DNA from: Trichuris trichiura
Taxonomy: Eukaryota; Nematoda; Enoplea; Trichinellida; Trichuridae
Length of the DNA: 64,000 bases
Assembly: GCA_037903355.1 (NCBI GenBank)
Contig: JBAJFE010000026.1
Coordinates: 682,001-746,000, forward strand
Direction of reading: 5' to 3'
A program made the position numbers and the translations under genes. Shown here piece after piece: positions 33,484 through 45,278 of the stretch (within the stretch, counting starts at the first letter, position 1; each line of letters starts with the position of its first letter). The notes beneath the pieces were generated by a model. That model was not told the origin of the DNA and made no database searches. It worked only from the letters and a program-made list of their open reading frames with translations.

Positions 33484-35880
33484 TCATATGTTCTCGTACG
33501 TCTGCCGCCTTGTGCGGGCTCGTCCAACCAAGTAGGCAACCAACACTACGACAATCAAAATTGCCAAAGCGGCACCAATAATTATTGGAACCAAATCGCT
33601 GGTCATTATGTCAGCCGCGCAGCTTTCCACTGAATTTTTTTTAAAAAGAAAAATCACAAACTATTGACCGAAACTCATTTGCATACCGGGAAAGTATTTC
33701 TCCTCGTACATGAACGCCTGAGTTTGTACGCTTTTCGTCAGCAAGGTGAAGTTGTCAACAACTTTGGTTTCCACTAAGGCGTTACAAGAGAACGATCGAT
33801 CCTTCATCGTACGGAATAAACCAAGTGAGCCTTCGTTACGCATTTCTCGCTCAGTACCTGACATAAGAATACAACAACTGTTATATATGCCTATATTGCT
33901 GCCGATAAGAAAAGCCAACCCGGATGTCTCGCAGAAGGGAAATGCTGCTTATCGTATGTGAATCTAAGATGGACCGAGTCGACCAGCCAATGGTCATTAT
34001 GATCGTCTTTTGTGACGTTACTGTCTCGAGTGAAGTGAAACTTCAGCCACCAATTGTCCTGGAAACCGATCGTCATCACTTGTTCCTTTGTTGTGTTTAC
34101 GGTAGCGCCGCTTGTAAAGCAATAGCTTTCTTCTGGTAGGACGACTGCCGTTGGGGGTAAATTAATTTTCGCGCTTGCATTATGCTTCTAAATGATTTTT
34201 CCATCTTAAAAAGCAATACGGTAAAACCAAAAGCGACTTACCTCCACCGTCTCGTAGGTTACGTTGAAAGCTATCGCTCCTTGCAAGCGAATGCACGGTA
34301 TGCCTTCGCTGGTGTTCAAGATCCAATGTCCAGTGACCATATCGGGTCCGTCTTCGGGACAAATAATAGCTGCAAATTCGGCTAAGTGACCATTACCGAA
34401 TGTCACTTGTAGGAGCGCTCACCGTTGCTAAAGTTGCCGTGGAAATTGAAAACTTGGAATCTGTTCTGAAGCATCACCAGTTTTGCATAGTTTGAATCTT
34501 CGCCGGCTACGCTGAAGAATGCCGAGCATTGATAGGACGAGTTCGAGTCGCCCAAGTTGTAACCCAACTTCCAAGTGACACTTACTATACAAAGAAGTCT
34601 TAAGATTTTCAAGAAAGCAAAAAGGTCAAAGGGGCGTACCACGACCATTTATAGACAAGGACGCGTCCACGAGGTAAACAATCTTGTCTTCCTCTTTGAA
34701 TTGCAATTTGAAAGTGTTATTTTGATCCCAGCGGAATATTACAAAAAATATATTGTCATGTTTTTCTCCAGTAGCTTCGGCATCATTGGGTAGTGCAACT
34801 GGCGCCTATAGAAGAACAAACTTGGCAGTTAGCTCACCTTACGTCACTGCAACTTTTGCGCCGTCACTACAGTACTACGGAAGGCTTTTCAAGTCAATGT
34901 TAAGCTTAAGAAAAGCTGGAAAGTTGGATTAGAACCAATAGCAAAGAACGGACGGAATTCGGGGGCGAACAATGTAACATAAAATACAAGTGACCTAAGG
35001 CAGTCGTGGAACCGGTTTTGAAAAACGTGAACATGACTGATATGGAGGAAAACGAAAGCGGTAAGCTTTAGCGGAACAACTGGACGAATTAGCAATGTTT
35101 AGATTGATCCTATTGCGTCGCTTGGCAAACTTCCGCTCAACGTAACAACAGTGCGGCAGTGAGCACGTGACGCTGTTTAAATAGAAAAGGACCTTTTACG
35201 GTGCGCGTTTGACCGGCATTGTGTCAATTAATGAAGCAACGCTCATCGAAACTAAGCCAATGTAAAACAACATAACGTAGGCTCATTTTGGCGTAAAGTA
35301 TTTTAGGTTGAATTGATACGAAAAGAGACGGATACTTTTACCTTCTCATCTAGGATGAAACGAGTCTTCGTCTGGATCATACCAACAAATTCATCACCAA
35401 TCTTTACGTGATATACCTTGGCATCTTCTTCAGACGCAGCAGTAGAAAAGTATGAGTCAACCCCTGCAAAAAGGAGTGGGTGTCCATTAAATGACGCTCA
35501 GCAATGTCGGGAATAGCAAGCGTCACCGTACGCCCAAAATGACGACTGCTATAAGAATGCGACAGACTACGCAGCCCTAGCGCTATCATTGCTCCTGGAG
35601 AGCACAGTAGCAAAGCAAGGATTTCCAAAAAATTAAATGTACAAAGTTAGAATGTTAAATTGATGCATTAGAAAAAACCATTAGCTAACATAAAAGTACT
35701 GCTATTTGCAGCGAATACGAACTATATTAGCGTTGGAATTTATTTTCCAAACCACAAAAGCGCAAGCGGACGGGCGCTTCGAGCTTACGCTGCTCGGAAA
35801 GCTGTGGAGCTGAAATGCAAATACAACCGCTAATACTTACAGCAGAGGAGAGCAATTAAAAGTAGAGCCCGAGTTGCCAT
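33484..35880 (-). CDS. lmp-1: Lysosome-associated membrane protein (LAMP family)
   Basis: Heavily glycosylated lysosomal membrane protein. Eight exons, 406 residues: 35841-35880, 35342-35463, 34640-34805, 34423-34584, 34242-34369, 33920-34187, 33669-33857, 33484-33629. Exon 1 gives the signal peptide MATRALLLIALLC. The luminal part has two LAMP-type halves with paired cysteines and several N-glycosylation sites (NNT, NVT, NFT). The last exon has the hallmark end: DLVPIIIGAALAILIVVVLV, then AYLVGRARTRRQTYENI. The terminal YENI is a tyrosine-based lysosomal sorting signal positioned as in vertebrate LAMP1 (GYQTI). The acceptor of exon 34242-34369 could alternatively lie 12 bases upstream in the same phase, and the last intron (33630-33668) is only 39 bp, so two junctions are a little uncertain. 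Confidence 0.93.
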
Positions 35881-37297
35881 TACGACGAATTACGCGAAAC
35901 GCCCAGTCACCAGACAAGATGGAACAATAACGCTCACCGTAACCGAATGACCGTACGACGATTTTGGGAAAGCAAGCTCGTTTGCAACAAAAGTTCATTG
36001 TCGCTAACCGCGCAATTTTCAGTTGGAAAACTTTTCAAAACAACGCAACAATATTTAAAGAAAAAATCAGCGCACAATTTGTCGCATTAATTTACGCTTT
36101 TGTAGCGAACGAGTACGGTGAACTTTCATTGTAAGAAAATAAATGCCAAAATGCGATTGCGTTATTTCATAAAAAGTATTTTAAATGCAAAGATGGAAAA
36201 AGCGGATCGAATAACTCGATGTGTAGGGGCAAAACTTTCGGAAGAATTATTTAATGATGAGTAGGTACATGCACTTTGCTGAGCCGCAAATTCGACAGCA
36301 AGCCGAAGTGGGTGTTATTTGTTGACTACTTTTGTCGCTTCAACCCACGCTCAAATTGCTCACGCCTAGGAAACGTTTTCTTGCTTAGGTTTTTTAAACT
36401 AGGAGGAGACTAGCGGCAAACAACTTTGAACTTGAAATTTTTCGCTTAGCCTTTTAGATCGGCTGCAGAATAATGCGCAAAAGCTTTTGAATTACGATTT
36501 TTTGTTTATCCTAGCTGATATACAGCAAAACGGCGTACGTCGAATGCGCTGTTTTAAACAATGACTCATCCGTTACTTACGCGGAATGACTAAGTTAAGT
36601 AGATTCAATGCATGACGCAGTTTTTTTCATGCCGCGGGATGCAAATGATTATTCATCTACGTTGAGCAATTCGTAGCCAAGTTAGTTTGAACCTGCGAAT
36701 CCTTCTTGCGTAGCCACGTTTGAGGTTAAGCCAGATTAGCGCCCATGCGATGTGAAAGCATCGTGAAATCGCTATCCAACGTCGGTTGCGCATAGTCAAT
36801 TTAGGCCGAACAACAAACGGAGATTTTTCGCTCGTAAAATACCAAAAAGCGATTGTAAATGCATGTGACCAGATAACGATCTCTAAAAGTTTTCCGATAC
36901 AAATAATGCGTCATATTTCTAAATTATGCATAGTTTTATTATTTCATTGAACCAGTATGAAACGTTCCAACTTCTCAAGATAATTTAACAAGTAAAAGAT
37001 GTTCAGGTAATCTACTCCTGAGTATGAACTTTTCAATTAATAACCAGCGTTACGGCATACTATGTTTTTTTATGAGTATTTCAAACAATCAGGAACGAGT
37101 TTATTTCGTACAACCGCATCGCACGGTAATTTCCTTCGAACATGAGCTCTCTTTAATTTCAGCGTACTGTAGCAAGGGCCCCATTCAAACATGGAATGGA
37201 GCAGGTTTTCCGTGCTTAACTTTTCTTCCAGCTGCCGGCAAGTCGGCTTCCGGCTTCCAAAAAGTACGGCCAGTGCTACTCGACCGGTTTCGGACCG
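35881..37297. other. Intergenic region between LAMP and OATP
   Basis: 1.4 kb: the LAMP promoter side on the left and the OATP 3' flank on the right. Nothing coding is supported. TACTGTA at 37163. Confidence 0.55.
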
Positions 37298-39655
37298 TCA
37301 TTTTTGGGTAAGCATTTTTTCGTTGGGCCCACATTCATTCATGTTTGCAGCTTTAACTTCGTCGTGTTCGTACATCCGATCGTTGTCGTTGTCGAAATCT
37401 TCGCTTTCCGGGTAGGCAAAGTTCTCCTGTTTGTAATAGGTGAAGACGACAACCAGAATTGCCGCCAACTGGAAAGCCGCATTGCCAGAATGGTATTTGT
37501 AACGGAAGGACTTGTTGTCGTAAAGCACGCAGTTGCCCGAGTCGTTACACGGTGAGTACCAAGCAATGCAAGCTGAATCTATGATTAGACCAAATATAAT
37601 AGGGCTTGGAATGAAGCCTAAAACAATTTTTTTAACGCTAAGCGAACTTGATTATCACCGCCTACTGTACCAAGAATGTTTGTTAGAAAGGAGGCAAGAC
37701 TAAGGGCTAACGATCGTTCTTGCACGTCTACACATCTGAAATAATAGTCCTTAAGTAGCTCGCTTCAATACGCTCAAGCAATTACCTCAAGACTACGGTC
37801 ATTGTAGTCATGAAAAAAAGGTTTCCCAGAAAAAGGCCAACGAACATGGTTGTAATGTACATCGGCAGGGCTGTGCAACCGGTCTTGCAAAATCCCTCCT
37901 CGGCCGTCGTGGAATATTCGGCGCATTTGCAATTAAGCCACTGAAACATACTCCTATGCCGGCAGCCGAACAACTTTCCAACACATACCGTATTGTTGTC
38001 CGCCTCAAAACTACAACCAGCGTGACAGGCCGAAAAGTACGTCCGTTTACCGTCGCAAACCGGAAGGAACTTTTCCTGCGTTGGGCAATTGCACTGCTTG
38101 CTGCATTCGGTGGTGAAATTCCATCTAGCAAAGCAAAAACTACCTTAACTCGCTTAGAAGATTTTCTTCACGGCGGCTTACATCCCGCCGGCGAGCTGAC
38201 TGCCCTGCAGGGTGAGTTGGTCGCATCCAAAGGCAATGCCAAGCAAGTAAGTGAAGAAGATGATCACCCACGTGATTATAAGTAACAACGTTGCCAGTCT
38301 TGGTTGAATGTTGAATCTTGTAAGCAAATAGCCGCCCAGCGCCGTACTAACGGCCACTGAGCCTATGGAGATGAGCCCCGCGTAAATATCCGCCATTGAG
38401 GCGCTTTGTTCAAACTGGGTTTCAATGAATTTTGGTAAGTAGGTTCCATAGCCGCCAATCAGATAGGAACCGAATATCCAACCTAGTACCATACTGCTAT
38501 ACACTTGATTTCTGAGCATCGAACATATAGCCGCCGGCAAGGCTGAACAAAGCGAGGGAAAGAGAAGAAGAAAAGGCAAAAGGAGCAAAAGCATACCTTT
38601 GGCTGTCTGCCATACCATTGCAAATTTGGTACTAAGCGTATCGGCTGCTATGAGCTCCTCCTCTTGGTCGTCAATGCCTTGCAGGTGGGAGTTCATCTCA
38701 ATGGCTTCAACTTTGCTTCTTCTGCGAAAACGACGCGGAAAGAGGAACAAAGGAATGCTGAAGATAATGTACAAAAGTGCGCAAATGACGAAGCCTAACC
38801 ACCATGCGCCAATCCTGTAATGGCTACTCGGCTTAACTGGGTGCTCCGCTGAAACGATCGTCTTATCGGAGTCCTTTTACGAAAGGAAAAAAAGCGTCTC
38901 CTCACCTGAGAGATCCACGTAAAGATTCGTACAACCCGCGCTCAGGAGGAAGCCGAATGCGGGCCCAAAAGCGTACATGCCGGTCAGCAGTCCTACAAAT
39001 GTAAAAAATGCTTTTTAAATGACCTTCCGGTCGACTTGTTTTCGCTACCCAAATAGAATGGGGAATCCCTATGACTGACGTTGTCGTCAATGTAGATATA
39101 AGCAATCGTATTGAAGGGAGCGGCTGAAATTCCGGCCAGCAATTGTGCTAATATCATTATGGCATAGGCGCCACCATGAACAGCTTTGGGGCAGTGGTCT
39201 GCAACATCCAGAGAGGTCATATTCTCTCTGCAACCGTAAGTCCCATTGGCATGTTGGTCTGCAATTTCGTCCACCGGCGGATAAGGCGTAGGTCCGAAGA
39301 CAAAGTTGGGCAACGCCAGTAAAAACATAGCAACGCTGCTCAAAAGCACACCGCCGACGATCACTCGAGGTTTATGACAATCCGCGTAGAAATATCCAAC
39401 AAGCAATACGGACAGCGTATGGCCAATGTCGTACATAGCCAACAGCGTACCCGACATGGAACTGCTGATTTCAAATCTTTTTTCGATGTTTGTTAATACG
39501 CCAACAATATAGCCCAAGTAGGTGCCTTGTATGGCAATTACGATGCACATAAGCAGGCTAAATAATCGAATGTTTATCCACTTGGAAGCTCGAGTTGGTA
39601 TCTTCATCCCTAATAGGTTAAAGTGACTGAGCTTCTTCCTACCCGACGCGGCCAT
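37298..39655 (-). CDS. Organic anion transporting polypeptide (SLCO/OATP family)
   Basis: Twelve-helix sodium-independent exchanger for amphipathic organic anions, plasma membrane. Eight exons, 660 residues: 39049-39655, 38906-38992, 38597-38848, 38182-38542, 37989-38124, 37786-37940, 37671-37735, 37298-37617. Family marks: TYLGYIVGVLTNIEKRF in the first helix pair, AYIYIDDNVSHRDSPFYLG, the signature-like IGAWWLGFVICALLYI, a ten-cysteine Kazal-type loop between helices 9 and 10 (TECSKQCNCP, DGKRTYFSACHAGC), then IPSPIIFGLIIDSAC and VLYDNKSFRYKYH. The C-terminal tail is acidic. Start ATG at 39655 lies two bases after an acceptor-like TTTTTAG. Phases agree at all junctions. Subfamily cannot be assigned by eye. 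Confidence 0.95.
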
Positions 39656-41179
39656 GTCTAAAAATCATATCGTAACTAATTTGAATATTTTCTTGCCTAC
39701 TCGCTAAGAGCTCTTTCTCAGGTAACTCGCTCGAGTAAGAGGAGAACTTAAGTGCATTACGAGCATTTGTTTTATGCGTAATAGGATACGCTAAATGGAA
39801 TGAATAGATGGTTAAAGCGAATTTGTCACTTTTATCGCAGTGCGATCGAAGACAAGTATCGTTTGTGTACTTTGACATAAATGCGTTACCTGCGTGAAGT
39901 GGTCACGCGTCCTTTGGATCAAATGCCATCGTTCCGCCAAAGCTGTTCGATCGGTCGCGCTATGTCCAAAGTTTCAATGTTGCGCGTTGGCTTTCAGTAA
40001 GACGATCGACGAGCGTGAAAGTTGAAGAAAAAAAAAGAAGAAAAAGTATTTTATTCCGTCGATGTTATTGCAACGTCGTTGCACCCGCGGCAGCACCCAA
40101 ACGATAGGTGCAAATAGGTTTGCGTGGTGAATGAATTGAGAGATGAGTCATAGTTTTGCGCAGCCTGCCTATACTTATCGAAGCGAGCGAAAACCTGTTG
40201 CTTTGCTGGGTATACACGCGAACGTGCGTCCTTGTTGACGAAACGCCGCGTAGAAAAACCGGTTATTGAACGACGCGGCTGCTTAGGTCTTTTTAAACGG
40301 ATTTTGCTACCCTCATAATCTCAGCGCAAAATAAGCAGTTGACGGATCAGCTGACCGTACTTTTCTTTTTTTTTTTGAAAATTCTTATCGGAGGGAGAGA
40401 GGAAGAGCGATATGAAAGTGTGACGTCAGCACAGTTAAGGGCAAGGTGCGTTTGAAAGTTGAAAGTCAACTTCTTCGCCGCATTGAAATCATCGATTGGT
40501 GTACGACTGTTTGTTTAGGCTACTTTCTTCATTCGACAATTGCCAAAGCGAGTCGCGACTTTTTCTCAATTTTTCTTTCCGTCGGTGCTGTTGAAAGGCG
40601 GGAATTTTTTTTGCCGACCTCTTCGCGTCTTAAGAATAAGGCTAATTGTAAACTCAGCGACGTTTTAAAAATTGGCTTACCGAAAGCGTCTTCCTTAAAA
40701 TGTCTCTGTTTTGACAAGCACTCGTTGCAGTTGTTAATCTTTACTTACATAATCGAGAACCTTACATGATAGATAGATGGAATTGGAGCGACCCGCAAAA
40801 ACAAAAAAAGCTATCTGCTTTTCGCGTCAACTTCGAACAGTAACTCGTTATCATCACAAACGCGAATGAAACTTCCGACTATTTATGCAGCAGTTGTGAA
40901 ACTTAACTTTTTAAATGAACTGTAGTTGCTTTCTATTTGTAGCTATGAATAAAGAAAGCCAATTTGGTGTAAGCAACTTTTCGCAACCGACGGAGAAACT
41001 GCTCTTTCCGGACGGAGCTGTTGAGAACGAGTTTCGCGCCGTCGATTCAAAGTTAAAAGCCCGTTTAAATTCGAGCCTGCCAGCTTGTATTCACGGAAAG
41101 TTGTCTTTAAGCTACGCTATTTTTTGATCTTAACGAGCATATGTCAAAAAATTAACGAGCGCGAAGATACGCGTGTATG
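39656..41179. other. Intergenic region left of the satellite array
   Basis: Promoter side of OATP and 1.5 kb of sequence with no supportable gene. ORFs present are short and compositionally random. Confidence 0.5.
39658..39659 (-). other. Candidate spliced-leader or 5' UTR acceptor at the OATP start
   Basis: Minus-strand GATTTTTAG is followed directly by AC and the start codon. A two-base leader before the ATG is what trans-splicing would leave. A conventional 5' UTR intron is the alternative. Confidence 0.45.
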
Positions 41180-43050
41180 CAAAATTGCAAACACTGCGCT
41201 CGAAGGGATTGAACAGAAATTTAAAAGAAAGCTTCCCCGCGCGTAAACAAGCATTAGACCATATAAAGCAGTAGAAGAGAGTGTTTGCATCAAATTTTAA
41301 GGCAAGACTGCCCAAGCATCAGACCGATAAAGCTTAGTGTGCCTACCAAGGCATTCATATCTTCATGGTACCTGCTTATCAGATACTGTGGAAGAAAATA
41401 TCAGCGCTTCACTCGCGTAGGCAAGACTTAGAGCATAGAGACGGGATAGAAGGGAGTGCCTTGGATTGACTTCTTAAACACGAGCCGCTTGAGCATCTCG
41501 AGGATAAAGCTTAGATTTAATTACCAAGGTGTTCATATCTTTATGGAACCTGCTTATCACATACTGTAGAAAGAGATGTCCTGCAGTGAAGCTACATTTG
41601 CGTGGACAAGTCCTTAGAGAACATAAACGAGAGGGTATCGATCACGTTTTTGAAGCATGACCACCTAAGCATCTGAAGGGTACAGTTTTGTTTGACCTAG
41701 TAACACATTGAGAGCTTTATGGAACCTGCTTACCCGGATACTGTAGAGAGAGGTATCCTCCAGTAAAGCCTCACTCGCGTGGACAGGCCTTAGAGCATGT
41801 AGGCAGGATGGAAGAGAGTGTCAGAATTAAGGTTTTGTCCACGAATGTTTAAATGTTTGGATGATAAAGCTTAGTTTTACCTGCAAGGCATTGAGATCTT
41901 TAAAGAACCTGCTTTTTCGGATACTGTAGAGGGACGTATCGCCCAGAAAAGCTTCGCTCGCTCCGACAAGCTTTCGAGCATGTAGACGGGCTGGAAGAGC
42001 GTGTTGGGATCAAATTTTTGGGCACAGCCGCCTAAGCTTCTGATGGATAAGGCTTAGTTTGAAATAGCAAGGCCTTGAAATCTTCATCGAACCTGCTGAT
42101 CAGATACTGTAGAGGGAGATATCCCGCAGAAAAGGTTCACTCGCGTTGACAAGCTTGAGAGCACGTCGACGGGTTAGAAGAGAGTGTCAGGATTAGGTTA
42201 TTGTCCACGACTGCCTAAACATCTGAATGATAAAGCTTAATTTATCTACAAGGCATTGAGATCTTTATGGAACCTGCTGGTTAGATACTGTAGATGAAGA
42301 TATCCCGCAGTAAAGCTTAACTCGCGTGGTTAGAGCATGGAGACGGGATGGAGGAGAGTGTTAGGATCAAATTGTTGAGCACGACCTCCTAAGCATCTGA
42401 AGGATAAAGCTTAGTTTGGCCTATCAAAGCGTTCAGATCTTTATTGAACCTACTGATGGGGAACTGTAGTCTGAGATATCCCGCAATAATGCTCCTCTCG
42501 CCTAGAGAAGCCTTAGAGGATGTAGACGGGATAAAAGAGAGTGTCTGATCCAAAGTTTTGAGCATGACCGCATAAGCATCTGACAGATAAAGCTTAATTT
42601 GACTTGCCAAGGCATTCATATCTTTATGGAACCTGCTTATCAGATACTGTGGAGGGAGATATCCGGTAGTACAGCTTTTGTCGCGTGGAGAAGCCTTGGG
42701 GCATGTAGACGAGGTAGAAGAGAGTGTCAGGATTAAATCCTGAGCAGTGCGGAGTAAGCATTTGACAGATGAAGCTTAGTTTGTCCTAGCAAGGCATTCA
42801 TATTTTTATGGAACCTGCTTATCATGCACTGTACAGCGAGATATCCTTCAGGAAAACTTTTCTTGCTTAGACAAGCCTTAAGGAATGGTGACGGGATAGA
42901 AGAGTGTACCAGGATTGAATTTTTAATTACGACCGCCTAGGCATTTGGCGGATAGAGCTTAGTGTGTCCTGCCAAAGCATTCATATCATTATGGAACCTG
43001 CTCATCATATATTGCAGATGGAGGTGCCTTGCAGTGAAAAAGAATGTCCC
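41180..43050. repeat. Satellite array, about 180-bp monomer, ten or more copies
   Basis: The landmark GAACCTGCTTATCAGATACT, with variants, recurs at about 41371, 41549, 41725, 41908, 42092, 42273, 42449, 42632, 42814 and 42997, a spacing of 176-184 and mean near 181. Other conserved blocks in each unit are GATAAAGCTTAGTTTG, GGCATTCATATCTTTATGG, GAGATATCC and GTAGACGGGATAGAAGAGAG. Units differ by roughly 10-25% by eye, with small indels. No frame stays open across units, so this is non-coding tandem repeat. Each monomer carries one TACTGTA-like heptamer. Confidence 0.92.
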
Positions 43051-45278
43051 TGAACTATTGCCTCCATCATTCACACTATGCTTTATCGTCTAGGTTAACA
43101 TGTTTATACAGTGGACGGGTTCTTCCATGGGGCGATTATGTTTATTCCATAAAGAGACAATGTTAGCGAAGAGCGCTATAGTTTAGCGCTGGAAACAATA
43201 AGGGAGAACAGACCAAATGTGTTATACGCTTTTGAATGTTGCTGTGCTATTTTGCATGCATTTAGTTACGCAACATTACCATATTTCACCTCTCCTGTTC
43301 TCGCATCTGTTGATAGCCGCGTTACAGTCAGCGTACGCTCTCCCTTCGTTCTAAGTTATGATTAAAAGGCAGTAGAAGATCTACCATAGGCCATTCGTTC
43401 TAAGTTGTTTTATTGGCGCGCAGTTTGAATTTCACTTAACGTGCTAGTCTGCCGTCATAGATTTCAGCAGTAAAATAAAATATGGACACCCCTCAAGTTC
43501 TAGATACGTAAAATAAATTTCACAGATTAGATGGTACTGAATTTTAACTTTCAGTGGTTAGGCTACTGTAGGTTCGGTAGAATTTTTTTGCTATTTTTTA
43601 GAATTACAGGAGCGTGAGAGCAATACCGTCTGCGTCTGCTTCTCATATGTTGAACAGCCTCACTACTCGGCTGCATTTAATAAGGCTATACGGTTTTGCT
43701 AAACAGATTATAATTCAAACCACCTAATACAGTATTTGGATTGTCAAGTACGTTTCCTTTTGAAAATCGCTCAGCATGTGAACAAGAAGTTCGCGGTGAT
43801 GTTAAAACTTTGCTTTTCATTTTTTTGTTTCTTCACGTTAACAGCACAAGTTATTTATCTAAATTATTGAAAAGCGCGTGACGTGAACTCGCATCCGCTG
43901 GCAGCGTCAAGGACGACAAATATTTTCTGGTGAAGCTTTGGTTTAACATTTTGAGCGGAGAAATTAGAAAAAAATTTGTAATTTCAATTTCATTTCATCA
44001 CAAGCGCGCATGATTCGTCGAGAAAGAAATGCGAACAAATTTGCGCCTGTCAATCATATTCTTATGGTATGTCGAACTTCAAATTTTTTTCACGTTGGCG
44101 GCTCGATTTTTTTCGCATTAACTAATGGCGCAAATTTCGTAAAATTCATCGTTTGCGACTACTCGTGAGCACTCGTGCGAATGGCAGCTTTGATGCGTAA
44201 GCGCTTGTTAAATGTTCTTAAAGAGCTTCCAGCCTACGAATGAATTCTCGGTATTCCGCGTTTTTTTCACGAAATGTTTACTTTCCAAACTCCGCGCAAA
44301 AAATACGATGCCTTAAGCGAATTGTTCCATTAGCTTTGGTTTTTTCTAAAAATTTCTCGCTCTCTTTTACCGTAACGCTGTTGTGCCCTCTCAGATACGA
44401 TCGGAATCTGAAAACGAACGATTTCCCCCATTTTGTACGATTCAACTTCGTCGCCACGCTTACGGCGTGCATGCACAACTTTTGATTTAGCTTATTTGTC
44501 GCTACGTTGTTCGTTCATCCTTGGAAAACGCGTAATAGTCGTTTAATTTCGCGTAAAGCGCTTTTTTTGTACCGTTTATTATTTTCGCAAAGCTTTGAGC
44601 GGAAGAAATTGCCGACGCAAACTTTTCCGACTCACTTCAAATAGCGTTTCCATTATGCGCTTAGAAAATAACTCGCCGCGAAACGCAAGCTGCCGATGGA
44701 TGCCTCAGGTTTTTAAAATGTGACAGTAAAAGGCAAACATCGCACTGCTCATCGTCTTTCGATCAGCGAACCTGATTCGATGCAACAATGCAAGCTCGGG
44801 TCGTCCTTTCCCGTTTTAGTACGCGTTTCGCCCGCTTGCGGCGGACACACGCAAAGGCAAACAAGTGGGCCGACATTTTTCCAAGCACTGTTTGCTTGTC
44901 AAAGGGTGAACGCTAGATCGCGTTGCAGTAGTCAGTCGAAAGCAAACAGTGCCTTTGCACTTCCTCTTCGTCGGCGGTCCATTGGACGCATTGTTGCGAG
45001 AAGAAGTTTCCCAGCGGATACTTGACAACACCAACTGTCGGCGGTCTTCGCTTTTAAACTTAACGTAGCGTCAACGAAACAAAGAATGTACAGTACACCC
45101 TAAGTTGAACCTGCGAACGCAACAAGTTCTTCTGTAACGGCGGCCGGGCGTGGTCTACACTGCAGTGCCGTTTTCCTTTAGGCTCCGTTGTTCGTTGTCG
45201 TTTGGCGGTATTGCATTTTCGATTTCCGTTTTTTTTCTACCGCCGGAAAAGTTTTGCCTCCTTCGTCGTTTTGGCATC
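43051..45278. other. Intergenic region upstream of Scribble
   Basis: 2.2 kb from the satellite edge to the Scribble start. The right-hand 600 bases probably hold its promoter and 5' UTR. The open frame continuing upstream of the chosen start (from 45150) has no conserved content. Confidence 0.5.

Noticed and set aside
42389..42619. Minus-strand ORF inside the satellite
   Set aside because: Repetitive by construction and not maintained in neighbouring monomers.
45150..45278. N-terminal extension of Scribble in the same frame
   Set aside because: Family members start at the equivalent of the ATG at 45279 (MKLFNCVPLF); the upstream residues are unconserved and Phe/Ser-rich like a 5' UTR.
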